Assembly: GCA_002435595.1 (NCBI GenBank)
Contig: DJBL01000056.1
Coordinates: 1 to 43,807 of the forward strand
Direction: 5' to 3'
Source of the DNA: Stenotrophomonas maltophilia
GTDB lineage: Bacteria; Pseudomonadota; Gammaproteobacteria; Xanthomonadales; Xanthomonadaceae
Length of the DNA: 43,807 bases
Shown here: one piece after another, positions 8,235 to 15,991 of the stretch
How the letters are laid out: every line of letters begins with the position of its first letter
How positions within the stretch are numbered: the stretch's first letter is position 1
The notes under the pieces: model-generated
What the model saw: the letters and a program-made list of their open reading frames with translations, nothing else
What the model was told of the DNA's origin: nothing
Database searches by the model: none
Made by a program: the position numbers and the translations under genes

Positions 8235-8243
8235 GGGTCGGCC

Positions 8244-8313
8244 GTGGTGCCGGCCGCTGGCCGGCTGCGCGTGGCGCCGCTGCCGTCGGGAGCCGGCCGG
8301 CGGGCGGCACTAC
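8244..8313. repeat. SMAG-type REP pair, inverted
   Basis: A GTGGTGCCGGCCGCTGGCCGGCT element (8244-8266) faces an AGCCGGCCGGCGGGCGGCACTAC element (8291-8313), forming a head-to-head dimer able to fold into one long hairpin. The CTAC end merges into a TACAAT hexamer at 8311-8316 upstream of the next gene. Confidence 0.85.
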
Positions 8314-8347
8314 AATGGTCGGCATTCCGTTGGCACAGGCCGTCTCC

Positions 8348-8902
8348 ATGACCGATTCCCCGCTGCACGTCACCATCAAATTGAATGCCAGGCTGCAACC
8401 TGAGCATCGCCACGAGCTGTTCGAGGATCCGCTGGATGCGCTGCTGGAAAGTGCCGGGCTGGGCCAGCTCACCGGCGGCGGCACCGCGCTGACCGACGAG
8501 GGCGAGGTGGACTATGGCGACATCGAGATCGCCCTGAATGATCCGGCGTCGCTGCCGGCGGTGATCGAACTGCTGGAGCAGCTGGGCGCGCCCAAGGGCT
8601 CGCTGATCCAGCGCGAAGGCGCCCCGGACCAGCCGTTCGGCGTCACCGAAGGCCTGGCGCTGTACCTCAACGGCACCGACCTGCCCGATGAGGTCTACGA
8701 GCAGTGCGACTCGAACTACGTGTTCGAACAGATCGTCGAGCGCATCGAAGGCGTGGGCGAAATCTGCAGCTGGTGGCAGGGCCCGACCGAGACGGCGCTG
8801 TACCTGTACGGCGTGTCGTTCGAGACATTGCGCGAACGCATCGCCGACCTGGTGGCCAGCTACCCGCTGTGCCAGGGCGCGCGCGTGGTCAAGGTCGCCT
8901 GA
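8348..8902 (+). CDS. Conserved hypothetical protein, 184 residues, acidic
   Basis: The family was not recognised. The protein starts MTDSPLHVTIKLNARLQPEH and is acidic with no signal peptide or membrane segment, so it is probably cytosolic. Two stretches look like repeated alpha/beta units: DIEIALNDPASLPAVIELLEQLG and TALYLYGVSFETLRERIADLV both place a beta-strand before a helix, suggesting an internal duplication. Codon use resembles its neighbours. An upstream in-frame ATG at 8315 overlaps the TACAAT hexamer (8311-8316), so ATG 8348 was chosen. Neither start has a strong Shine-Dalgarno. It converges on the DUF4386 gene across an inverted repeat. Confidence 0.75.
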   Translation: MTDSPLHVTIKLNARLQPEHRHELFEDPLDALLESAGLGQLTGGGTALTDEGEVDYGDIEIALNDPASLPAVIELLEQLGAPKGSLIQREGAPDQPFGVTEGLALYLNGTDLPDEVYEQCDSNYVFEQIVERIEGVGEICSWWQGPTETALYLYGVSFETLRERIADLVASYPLCQGARVVKVA

Positions 8903-8909
8903 TCGGCGT

Positions 8910-9001
8910 GTAGCCGTGCCGGGTGTGCGGGCAGCCGACCAACGGTCGGCTCCACCGTGGGCTCGATCGGGGTTGGTCGGCTGCGCGCAGCGCGCGCGTA
9001 G
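8910..9001. repeat. REP-like inverted repeats between convergent genes
   Basis: GTAG at 8910-8913 and again at 8998-9001 flank a variant family: AGCCGACC-AAC-GGTCGGCT is a perfect hairpin at 8933-8951, and the reverse complement of AGCCGACCAAC recurs at 8972-8982. Placed between two converging genes, it could also act as a two-way terminator, although there is no T tract. Confidence 0.7.
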
Positions 9002-9010
9002 ACCGGGATG

Positions 9011-9745
9011 TCATGCATTGCGGATGTGCTCATGGCCGTTCTCGTCGGGAATGCGCGGCTGCGGGCTGGCGCGCGCCCCGAACAGGGCCAGCCACAGGCC
9101 GCTGCCGATCTCGCCGAGCGAGGCGGGCAGCGTGGCGTAGTTGGACAGTGCGGTAGTGGCGTAGCCGGGGACCAGCAGCTCGCCGAACACGTTTAGCAGG
9201 TAGCCGACGCCACCGAGCATCAGCAGCACGCCGAGTGCACGCGGTAGCGCGCGCGTGCGCCACACCAGCCAGCCGAACGGCAGCAGCCACAGGCCCCAGA
9301 ACAGGCTGGCCAGGAAAATGTGGCTGCTCCAGCTTTTCAGTGCCGCCATCGCCAGCATCTGCAGCTGCCCGGCCGACAGCGCCCGCGCCAGCGCCGGGTC
9401 GGTGAGCAGGGTCACCGCCTCCAGGCGGTGGGCCAGGGCGGCCAGCGCGATGGGTACCCCGGTGACTGCAAGGGCCACCATCAGCGTGGCTGCCGGGCGA
9501 TGCGCCGCGGCGAACACGCGGTACAGCAGCAGCGGAAGCAGCAGGAAGGCGATCTGCTCCAGGGCGAAGGCGGCGACGCCGGCACGGAACAGCGCGGCAT
9601 GCGCGGTCACGTTGGCGAGGGTGGCGACGGGATCGTCGCCGACGCTGATCCGGGAAGGCACGTAGGCCAGGCTGAAGATACCCGTGGCGATCACCACCAG
9701 ATACACCCCACCGGCCAGGCGGCAGGTCCGCTGCTGCATTGCCAT
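9011..9745 (-). CDS. DUF4386 family membrane protein
   Basis: The 244-residue protein has about six hydrophobic helices, beginning RLAGGVYLVVIATGIFSLAY and including AALFRAGVAAFALEQIAFLLLPLLLYRVF. The helix order and the RLAGxxYLxxxxxG start match the DUF4386 family, whose function is unknown. ATG 9745 is preceded by GGAG at a suitable distance; an alternative ATG lies at 9739. The upstream 254 bases before the divergent gene at 10000 hold a small hairpin (9911-9929, ATCCCGG / CCGGGAT) and no other recognised feature. Confidence 0.75.
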   Translation of the reverse strand: MAMQQRTCRLAGGVYLVVIATGIFSLAYVPSRISVGDDPVATLANVTAHAALFRAGVAAFALEQIAFLLLPLLLYRVFAAAHRPAATLMVALAVTGVPIALAALAHRLEAVTLLTDPALARALSAGQLQMLAMAALKSWSSHIFLASLFWGLWLLPFGWLVWRTRALPRALGVLLMLGGVGYLLNVFGELLVPGYATTALSNYATLPASLGEIGSGLWLALFGARASPQPRIPDENGHEHIRNA

Positions 9746-9999
9746 CGCGCCGCTCCGGGTACCGGTGGGAAGGACCGGTTGCCGCCACCGTACGGGGCCG
9801 GTCGGGCGGCGGTGACTGCCGGAAGTCACGCGCCGACGGACGGTAGGACGGCGCATCGGCGGTGCCGGCGCCCGCCACCGCCGCAACTCATCGGCCCCGG
9901 CCCGGCACTCATCCCGGATTTGCCGGGATTCGTCGCGTGCCGCTTGTGGGGCCGTAGCGCGGCGCCCAGAGTCTGGCGCTGTCCGCTGGGAGCGCACAA

Positions 10000-10272
10000 A
10001 TGAACAAGGGAATTCCGTACCTGCTGGCTGTCCTGGTTGCGCTGACCCTGTCGGCGGGCTGGATGGCGCCGGTGCTGGCCCTGTTCGAGCACGCTTACAG
10101 CTGCCTGCACCACGGTGGCACCCTGGACCTGGTGCGGCTGCGCTGCGAACCCCGCCCCGACGGGCTGTGCGCCTTGCTGGCGTCCTGGCCGTTCCGGGCC
10201 ACGGCGGTGGGCCTGGCGTTGGCGGCACTGGCCGCCACGCACCTGCCACGGCGCCGGCTGCGCCTGCGCTGA
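10000..10272 (+). CDS. Small hypothetical membrane protein
   Basis: The 90-residue protein has two hydrophobic helices, about residues 6-28 (the first could be a signal anchor) and 63-81, and a very basic C-terminus (RRRLRLR). Three cysteines (YSCLHHG, RLRCEPR, GLCALL) lie in the loop between helices, so a disulphide is possible if the loop is periplasmic. GGGAG at 9988-9992 before ATG 10000 is a good ribosome binding site and supports a real gene. No family was recognised. Confidence 0.6.
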   Translation: MNKGIPYLLAVLVALTLSAGWMAPVLALFEHAYSCLHHGGTLDLVRLRCEPRPDGLCALLASWPFRATAVGLALAALAATHLPRRRLRLR

Positions 10273-10345
10273 GTCCCTGTCGCCGCGGCGTGTCCCCATC
10301 GCGGCGCGGAACCGGCATGATCGGCAGCTACCTGCAGGAGCGATC

Positions 10346-10906
10346 ATGGCGCTGAGCGAAAAAGACAAGATGCTGTCCGGCCACCCCTACCGGCCGGGCG
10401 ACCCGCAGCTGCAGGCCGAGATGGCCGCGGCCAAGGCCTGGATGGTGCGCTACAACGCGGCGTTGGCCGAGGCTCCGGATGTCCGCCGTGCACTGCTGCG
10501 CGAGCAGCTCGGTGCGGTCGGCGACGGCGCGGTGATCCGCCCGCCGTTCCATTGCGACTACGGCAGCCACATCCACCTGGGCAGCGGGGTGTTCCTCAAC
10601 TACAACTGCGTGATCCTGGACGTGGCCGAGGTGCGCATCGGCGACGGCACCCAGATCGGCCCGGCGGTGCAGATCTACGCCGCCGACCACCCGCGTGACC
10701 CGCAGGCGCGGGCCGAGGGGCTGGAGCTGGCGCGACCGGTGCGGATCGGGCGCAATGTGTGGATCGGCGGCGGGGCCATCCTGCTGCCGGGCGTGAGCAT
10801 CGGCGACGATGCGGTGGTCGGCGCAGGCAGCGTGGTCACCCGCGACGTGGCGGCCGGTACCACGGTGGTGGGCAACCCCGCGCGCGTGGTGGCGGCGCGC
10901 GATTGA
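10346..10906 (+). CDS. Maltose/galactoside O-acetyltransferase family protein (left-handed beta-helix)
   Basis: The 186-residue protein has the N-terminal Mac domain of maltose acetyltransferases (SEKDKMLSGHPYRPGDPQL) followed by hexapeptide repeats forming a left-handed beta-helix (GSHIHLGSGVFLNYNCVILD, NVWIGGGAILLPGVSIGDD). The catalytic histidine is in YAADHPRD. It would transfer acetyl from acetyl-CoA to a sugar hydroxyl in the cytosol. Length matches Maa/LacA/NodL enzymes. ATG 10346 has CAGGAG upstream. The frame stays open to 10115, but that overlaps the preceding gene and is not conserved-looking. The true acceptor is unknown. Confidence 0.88.
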   Translation: MALSEKDKMLSGHPYRPGDPQLQAEMAAAKAWMVRYNAALAEAPDVRRALLREQLGAVGDGAVIRPPFHCDYGSHIHLGSGVFLNYNCVILDVAEVRIGDGTQIGPAVQIYAADHPRDPQARAEGLELARPVRIGRNVWIGGGAILLPGVSIGDDAVVGAGSVVTRDVAAGTTVVGNPARVVAARD

Positions 10907-10978
10907 TCCGGCTCAAGGCGCGGCCTCCACGCCGGGTGTGCAATGGTGGCCCCACACTGCACCGGAAGGAGCCCTGCC

Positions 10979-11425
10979 ATGTACAAGCGAATCCTGATTG
11001 CCACCGACGGCTCGGAACTGTCTGAAAAGGGCCTGCTCAAAGGCCTGGAACTGGCCAAGGATCTCAATGCCGAGGTCGACATCGTGACCGTGTCCGAGCC
11101 GTGGGCGGTGGGCATGTACGACGCGATGGGCTGGAGCGTGGGCTACATGAACAGCCCCGAATACAAGGCCGACCGCGAAGAGACCGCGCAGAAGGTACTG
11201 GCGCCGGCCAAGGCGACCGCCGAGGCCCAGGGCCTGCGTGCCAACGTGGTGCACGTGCTGGACCGCTATGCGGCCGACGGCATCATCGACACCGCCGTAG
11301 AGCGCAACAGCGACCTGATCGTGATGACCTCGCATGGCCGCCGCGGCGTGACCCGCGTGCTGCTGGGCAGCCAGACCGCCGAAGTGCTGGCGCGCAGTAC
11401 CGTGCCGGTGCTGGTCATCCGTTGA
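10979..11425 (+). CDS. Universal stress protein, UspA family
   Basis: The 148-residue protein starts MYKRILIATDGSELSEKGL, the classic Usp beta1-loop with the ATP-contacting aspartate. It ends with SHGRRGVTRVLLGSQTAEVL, which carries most of the G-2X-G-9X-G-S nucleotide-binding motif; the first glycine is replaced by Thr. An ATP-binding, stress-related cytosolic role is inferred from the family. ATG 10979 follows AAGGAG at 10966-10971. It is followed by a REP array. Confidence 0.92.
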   Translation: MYKRILIATDGSELSEKGLLKGLELAKDLNAEVDIVTVSEPWAVGMYDAMGWSVGYMNSPEYKADREETAQKVLAPAKATAEAQGLRANVVHVLDRYAADGIIDTAVERNSDLIVMTSHGRRGVTRVLLGSQTAEVLARSTVPVLVIR

Positions 11426-11466
11426 GGGAGGACGGCGCCGCTGCGTAGCCTCGCACGCAGGCACCG

Positions 11467-11631
11467 GTAGCGCCGGCCGCTGGCCGGCTCCCGACAACGT
11501 CAGGTTTCCTGGGGGAGCCGGCCAGCGGCCGGCACTACCGTGGCGGGTAGGGTTTCCTGGGGAGCCGGCCAGCGGCCGGCACTACCGTGTGGGTTGGGTT
11601 TCCCGGGGAGCCGGCCCGCGGTCGGCAGGGC
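11467..11631. repeat. SMAG-type REP cluster with tandem direct copies
   Basis: One element points left (GTAG at 11467 to 11489). Three point the other way at 11516-11538, 11563-11585 and 11609-11631; the last is degenerate and has lost its CTAC end. The latter three repeat with a period of 46-47 bases, because the spacer (GGTTTCCTGGGG, GTGTGGGTT) is repeated too. The cluster fills the gap between the convergent usp and 79-residue genes. Confidence 0.88.
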
Positions 11632-11632
11632 A

Positions 11633-11668
11633 CGCCGCGGTGGACGCGCCGCGGTGGACGCGCCGCGG
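11633..11668. repeat. 14-bp tandem repeat, 2.6 copies
   Basis: CGCCGCGGTGGACG occurs at 11633-11646 and 11647-11660, followed by a partial third copy. It ends four bases before the stop codon of the downstream minus-strand gene. Confidence 0.75.
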
Positions 11669-11671
11669 GGC

Positions 11672-11911
11672 CTAGGGCCGCAGCTTCAGCGTCTGCGACT
11701 CATCCAGGCTGCCATCGGGCTGCAGCACCACGAAGCGCTCGCCGCTGCGGTCGAACAGCACCGGGATCGGGTCGCGGAACAGCGGGCGGCGCACGAAGCG
11801 CAGCTGCCAGCCGAAATGCTCAAGCGTTTCCACCGCCTGGCGCTGTTCAGGGGTCAACCCGGCCCGCAGCTGGACGGGGTCGGGGGGCTGGCGGCGTTCG
11901 GGCGTATTCAT
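11672..11911 (-). CDS. Small conserved hypothetical protein, 79 residues
   Basis: The protein starts MNTPERRQPPDPVQL and contains EHFGWQLRFVRRPLFRDPIPVLFD followed by an acidic loop and QPDGSL. It has no signal peptide or membrane helix. The short beta-rich layout is reminiscent of small proteins widespread in Xanthomonadaceae, but no named family was assigned. No Shine-Dalgarno is evident. Support comes from the protein-like composition and from its position next to the DUF2782 gene on the same strand. Confidence 0.6.
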   Translation of the reverse strand: MNTPERRQPPDPVQLRAGLTPEQRQAVETLEHFGWQLRFVRRPLFRDPIPVLFDRSGERFVVLQPDGSLDESQTLKLRP

Positions 11912-11990
11912 CTACCGAAACAAGGCAAAGTCTGGAAAACCTGTCGATGCAAGCAACGTTCCAACGCGTGCTGGGCGCAGACGCCTGTGC

Positions 11991-12275
11991 TCACCAGCTA
12001 TAGAGCTTCCAGTACACCGGCGAAACGCCGTCCTTGTCGTTGTCCATGCGGCCATCACCGTTGCGGTCGTACATGTAGAACGCCGGGCCCTGCGCAGGCG
12101 TCACCTTGACCATCCGCAGCTGGCCCCCCACGCGGTATTCCTCCAGCGTGTCGCCGTTGGCCAGGGTCTTGCTGGACACATCGGCACCGCTCACATCGAC
12201 CGGGGGCTTACCGCCGCCGCCCGTGGTGGCACAACCGGCCAGCGCAAGCAGGCCAACCAGCAACAGGGTCTTCAT
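11991..12275 (-). CDS. DUF2782 family lipoprotein
   Basis: The 94-residue protein starts MKTLLLVGLLALAGC, a lipoprotein signal with lipobox LAGC and Cys15 as the lipidation site. The mature part has VRxxxNGDTLEEYRVGGQLRMVKVTP and ends PVYWKLYSW. The segment DRNGDGRMDND resembles a calcium-binding loop, as common in DUF2782 proteins. It would be tethered in the envelope; its function is unknown. AAGGAC upstream of ATG 12275 is the ribosome site. It is divergent from polA, 96 bases away. Confidence 0.83.
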   Translation of the reverse strand: MKTLLLVGLLALAGCATTGGGGKPPVDVSGADVSSKTLANGDTLEEYRVGGQLRMVKVTPAQGPAFYMYDRNGDGRMDNDKDGVSPVYWKLYSW

Positions 12276-12359
12276 GGGCCGAGGTCCTTGTACAAGTGAA
12301 GGTGGATTATGCCCCACGCGTCGTCGTCGGCGTGTCTGGGGTCGGCGCGGGCGGGCGCG

Positions 12360-12374
12360 TAGAATCGTCGCATG
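12360..12374 (+). promoter_or_regulatory. -10 hexamer six bases before polA start (probable leaderless mRNA)
   Basis: TAGAAT at 12360-12365, then CGTCGC, then ATG at 12372, the same geometry as uvrD. No Shine-Dalgarno is present between hexamer and start. Confidence 0.5.
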
Positions 12375-15143
12375 AGCCGATTAGTCCTGATTGACGGGTC
12401 CAGTTACCTGTACCGCGCGTTCCACGCGCTTCCGCCGCTGACCAACGCCCACGGTGAACCCACCGGCGCCTTGTTCGGCGTGGTCAACATGCTGCGCGCC
12501 ACCTTGAAGGAGCGCCCGGAATACGTGGCGTTCGTGGTCGATGCGCCCGGCAAGACCTTCCGCGACGACCTGTATGCCGACTACAAGGCCAATCGGCCGC
12601 CGATGCCCGACGACCTGCGCCCGCAGATCGAGCCGATGTGCCGCATCGTCGAAGCGCTCGGCCTGAGCATCCTGCGCATTGCCGGCGTGGAAGCGGACGA
12701 TGTGATCGGCACGCTGGCCCTGCAGGGCCAGCAGGACGGACTGCAGGTGACCATCTCCACCGGCGACAAGGACTTCGCCCAGCTGGTCCGCCCGGGCATC
12801 GAACTGGTCAACACCATGACCGGCAGCCGGATGGATTCCGACGCGGCGGTGATGGACAAGTTCGGCGTGCGCGCCGACCAGATCGTGGACCTGCTGGCAC
12901 TGATGGGCGACGCCGTGGACAACGTGCCCGGCGTGGAGAAGTGCGGGCCCAAGACCGCCGCCAAATGGCTGGCCGAGTACCAGAACCTGGACGGGGTGAT
13001 GGCCGCCGCAGCGGGCATGAAGGGCAAGATCGGTGACAACCTGCGCGCGGCGCTGGAGCGCCTGCCGCTCAACCGCGAACTGGTCACCATCCGCACCGAT
13101 GTTCCGCTGGAGGCCAGCCCGCGCACCCTGGCCCTGCGCGACCCGGACGTGGCTGCGCTGGGCGAGCTGTACCTGCGTTACGGCTTCACCCAGGCGCTGA
13201 AGGAACTGGGCGGCCCGGCAGCAGCGGCGGTGGCCGCCAGCGATGCCACCACAAGCCTGCGCGGCACGGCGGCCGGCTATGCCCGCAGTGCCCCGGCCGA
13301 CGCAGCTGCGCCGGTGGACCCGGCGCTGTCGGCCCCCGGTGAATACGAGACCGTGCTGACCACCGAACAGCTGGCGGCCTGGGTGCAGCGCGCCGAGGCG
13401 GCCGAGCTGATCGCGGTGGACACCGAAACCGACGCGCTCGATGCGATGCGCGCCAACCTGGTGGGCATCAGCCTGGCGGTCGAGCCGGGCCGGGCAGCCT
13501 ACATCCCGGTCGGCCACGACTACCCCGGCGCGCCGCCGCAGCTGCCCCGCCAGCAGGTGCTGGACGCGCTGCGCCCGGTGCTGGAGAACCCGGCCAAAAA
13601 GAAGCTGGGCCAGCACGGCAAGTACGACCTGCACGTGCTGCGCCGCCACGGCATCGCCGTGCAGGGTTACCACGACGACACCATGCTCGAGAGCTTCGTG
13701 CTCAACTCCACTGCCACCCGCCACGACATGGATTCGCTGGCGATGCGCTACCTGGGCTACACCACGATCAAGTTCGAGGACGTGGCCGGCAAGGGCGCCA
13801 AGCAGATCCCGTTCTCGCAGGTCGGCCTGGACGAGGCCGCCCGCTATGCCGCCGAAGATGCCGACATCACCCTGCGCCTGCACCGGGTGCTGCAGCCGCA
13901 GCTGCAGGCGGTGCCGGCCCTGGACGGCGTCTACCGGGGCATCGAGATGCCGCTGGTGCCCGTGCTGGCCCGGATCGAGGCCAACGGCGTGCACATCGAC
14001 ATGGCCGAGCTGCGCCGGCAGAGCCAGGACCTGAGCGTGCGCATGCTCGCCGCCCAGCAGAAGGCCACCGAGCTGGCCGGGCACACCTTCAACCTGGATT
14101 CGCCCAAGCAGCTGCAGGCAGTGCTGTTCGACGAGCTCAAGCTGCCGGCGCTGGTGAAGACCCCCAAGGGCCAGCCCAGCACCAATGAAGAGGCGTTGGA
14201 GGCGATCGCCGAGCAGCACGAGCTGCCGCGGGTGATCCTGGAGTACCGCGGGCTGGCCAAGCTGCGCAGCACCTACACCGACAAGCTGCCGGAGATGGTC
14301 AACCCGGACACCGGCCGGGTCCATACCAGCTACCACCAGTCCGGCGCGGCCACCGGCCGGTTGTCCTCCTCGGACCCGAACCTGCAGAACATCCCGATCC
14401 GCACCGAGGACGGCCGCCGCATCCGCCGCGCCTTCGTGGCCCCGCCGGGGCGCAAGATCCTGGCCTGCGACTACTCGCAGATCGAGCTGCGGATCATGGC
14501 CCACCTGTCCGAAGACCCGGGCCTGGTGCGCGCCTTCGAGCAGGGCGTGGACGTGCACCGGGCCACGGCGGCCGAGGTGTTCGGGCGCGCGCTGGACGAG
14601 GTCACCCCGAACGAGCGCCGCGCGGCCAAGGCGATCAATTTCGGCCTGATGTACGGCATGAGCGCCTTCGGGCTGGCCCGCAACCTGGGCATCGACCGCG
14701 GCCAGGCCCAGGACTACGTGGCCCTGTACTTCAGCCGCTACCCGGGCGTGCGCGACTTCATGGAGCGGATGCGCCAGCAGGCCCGCGACCAGGGCTTCGT
14801 GGAGACCCTGGAAGGGCGCCGGCTGTACCTGAACGACATTCACGCCCGTAACCAGGGCCTGCGGGCCGGGGCTGAACGGGCGGCGATCAACGCCCCGATG
14901 CAGGGCACCGCGGCGGACATCATCAAACGGGCCATGGTCCGGGTGGACGCGTGGCTGCAGGGGCAGGGCGACCAGGCCCGGATGATCCTGCAGGTGCACG
15001 ATGAACTGGTGTTCGAAACCGAAAGCGAGTTTCTGGACACCTTGCGTTTGAAGGTGGTGGAGCTGATGTCGTCAGCAGCCCAGTTGCGGGTGCCACTGGT
15101 GGTGGATGCCGGCGTCGGTGATAACTGGGATGAGGCGCACTGA
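12372..15143 (+). CDS. polA: DNA polymerase I
   Basis: The 923-residue enzyme fills gaps and removes RNA primers during replication and repair. The N-terminal 5' nuclease starts MSRLVLIDGSSYLYRAFHAL and has GVEADDVIGTLA and STGDKDFAQLV. The proofreading domain keeps its metal ligands in D350-T-E352, so 3'-5' exonuclease activity is expected. The polymerase domain has motif A DYSQIELR (D700), motif B with RRAAKAINFGLMYG, and motif C VHDEL (D877). Length equals E. coli Pol I. The start at 12372 is fixed by the conserved N-terminus. Confidence 0.97.
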   Translation: MSRLVLIDGSSYLYRAFHALPPLTNAHGEPTGALFGVVNMLRATLKERPEYVAFVVDAPGKTFRDDLYADYKANRPPMPDDLRPQIEPMCRIVEALGLSILRIAGVEADDVIGTLALQGQQDGLQVTISTGDKDFAQLVRPGIELVNTMTGSRMDSDAAVMDKFGVRADQIVDLLALMGDAVDNVPGVEKCGPKTAAKWLAEYQNLDGVMAAAAGMKGKIGDNLRAALERLPLNRELVTIRTDVPLEASPRTLALRDPDVAALGELYLRYGFTQALKELGGPAAAAVAASDATTSLRGTAAGYARSAPADAAAPVDPALSAPGEYETVLTTEQLAAWVQRAEAAELIAVDTETDALDAMRANLVGISLAVEPGRAAYIPVGHDYPGAPPQLPRQQVLDALRPVLENPAKKKLGQHGKYDLHVLRRHGIAVQGYHDDTMLESFVLNSTATRHDMDSLAMRYLGYTTIKFEDVAGKGAKQIPFSQVGLDEAARYAAEDADITLRLHRVLQPQLQAVPALDGVYRGIEMPLVPVLARIEANGVHIDMAELRRQSQDLSVRMLAAQQKATELAGHTFNLDSPKQLQAVLFDELKLPALVKTPKGQPSTNEEALEAIAEQHELPRVILEYRGLAKLRSTYTDKLPEMVNPDTGRVHTSYHQSGAATGRLSSSDPNLQNIPIRTEDGRRIRRAFVAPPGRKILACDYSQIELRIMAHLSEDPGLVRAFEQGVDVHRATAAEVFGRALDEVTPNERRAAKAINFGLMYGMSAFGLARNLGIDRGQAQDYVALYFSRYPGVRDFMERMRQQARDQGFVETLEGRRLYLNDIHARNQGLRAGAERAAINAPMQGTAADIIKRAMVRVDAWLQGQGDQARMILQVHDELVFETESEFLDTLRLKVVELMSSAAQLRVPLVVDAGVGDNWDEAH

Positions 15144-15274
15144 GATGGAAATCACGGGGAAACAGCTGAATTCGTTCATTGCTCGCCGAGAAACTGACTC
15201 TCGGATGAATGTTTCCCCTACAGTGCTTTCATTAATTGGGCCCCTTCACGAACTATCAATGTTCGGGGTGCTTT

Positions 15275-15280
15275 TATAGA
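15275..15280 (+). promoter_or_regulatory. -10 element of the sX13-like RNA
   Basis: TATAGA lies seven bases upstream of the first hairpin of the predicted RNA, so transcription would start near 15287. A canonical -35 was not identified. Confidence 0.5.
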
Positions 15281-15286
15281 CCTCGA

Positions 15287-15406
15287 CAGGCGCAACGCCT
15301 GTTGTGGATCTCTCCCATCCCCTGGAGCAGATCTCGGAACGGGGGCTCCTCCCCAAGCGCCCGTTCCCCGGCCCCGCTGACCTCCCCCTGGTCGGCGGGG
15401 CTTTTT
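15287..15406 (+). ncRNA. sX13: sX13-like small regulatory RNA
   Basis: Downstream of polA lies a string of hairpins ending in a terminator. A 5' mini-hairpin occupies 15288-15300. SL1 pairs 15307-15315 with 15324-15333, with loop CATCCCCT. SL2 pairs 15336-15343 with 15360-15367 and 15345-15347 with 15356-15358, with loop CCTCCCCA. SL3 is the terminator with loop TCCCCCT. Three stem-loops with C-rich loops, about 115-120 nt in all, downstream of polA, match what I recall of sX13 of Xanthomonas. That Hfq-independent RNA acts on mRNAs with G-rich (4G) motifs near their translation start. Position and loop design are seen directly; homology is inferred without alignment. Confidence 0.75.
15371..15406 (+). 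terminator. Rho-independent terminator (third hairpin of the sX13-like RNA)
   Basis: GCCCCGCTGACC (15371-15382) pairs with GGTCGGCGGGGC (15390-15401) with a single G-U pair and loop TCCCCCT, followed by TTTTTATTT. Confidence 0.92.
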
Positions 15407-15514
15407 ATTTGCGCCGTCGTGAACCTGCGTGGCGCGTCGGATCAGCGCCTGTCGTGCCGATTGCCGTGGACCCTGCGGGCGGCCCATGCTGTGGGCTGGA
15501 CCGTGGAGAACCAC

Positions 15515-15991
15515 ATGAGTGATCTGTTTGCATTGGCCATGCCGTGGTGGGAATTCATCCTGCGCGCGGTGGTGGTGTACGTGCTGGTACTGGGCATGGT
15601 GCGGTTGTCGGGCAAGCGCGCGCTGGGCCAGATCACTCCCTTCGACGTGCTGTTGATCGTGCTGCTGGGCAACGCGGTACAGAACGCCCTGCTGGGCAAG
15701 GACACCTCACTGGGCGGCGGCCTGCTGCTGGCGGCCACGCTGATCCTGCTCAACTACGGCGTGGGCTGGTTGAGCACGCGCAGCCGCCGCGTGGAATCCC
15801 TGGTCGAAGGCGAGCCGGTGCTGATCGCGCGCGATGGCAAGGTGCTCGCCTCGGTACTCAAGCGCGAGATGGTGACCCGCTCGGACCTGGAGGCCGCATT
15901 GCGCCAGCAGGGCTGCCTGTCGATCGACGACGTCGCCCTGGCGGTCCTCGAAATCAACGGCCACATCACCATCGTGCCGAAGAAGGGGTAG
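15515..15991 (+). CDS. DUF421 (YetF-like) membrane protein
   Basis: The 158-residue protein has three N-terminal membrane helices followed by a small cytosolic domain. The segment MVRLSGKRALGQITPFDVLLIVLLGNAVQN is the signature of the DUF421 family. The C-terminal part (EPVLIARDGKVLASVLKREMVTRSDLEAALRQQG) is the usual soluble YetF domain. The function is unknown. ATG 15515 has GTGGAG upstream. The frame is open to 15236 through the sRNA, which is not coding. The TAG stop at 15989-15991 is part of the GTAG head of a REP element. Confidence 0.88.
   Translation: MSDLFALAMPWWEFILRAVVVYVLVLGMVRLSGKRALGQITPFDVLLIVLLGNAVQNALLGKDTSLGGGLLLAATLILLNYGVGWLSTRSRRVESLVEGEPVLIARDGKVLASVLKREMVTRSDLEAALRQQGCLSIDDVALAVLEINGHITIVPKKG

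Noticed and set aside
8244..11631. CRISPR array from repeated palindromes
   Set aside because: The repeats are REP palindromes with conserved spacers and GTAG ends, not direct repeats with unique spacers; no cas genes are present.
12381..14999. Long minus-strand frame opposite polA
   Set aside because: Shadow frame with no recognisable domain; polA is intact and conserved on the plus strand.
15236..15514. N-terminal extension of the DUF421 protein
   Set aside because: It would run through the hairpins and terminator of the sX13-like RNA; ATG 15515 has its own GGAG site and family-consistent start.
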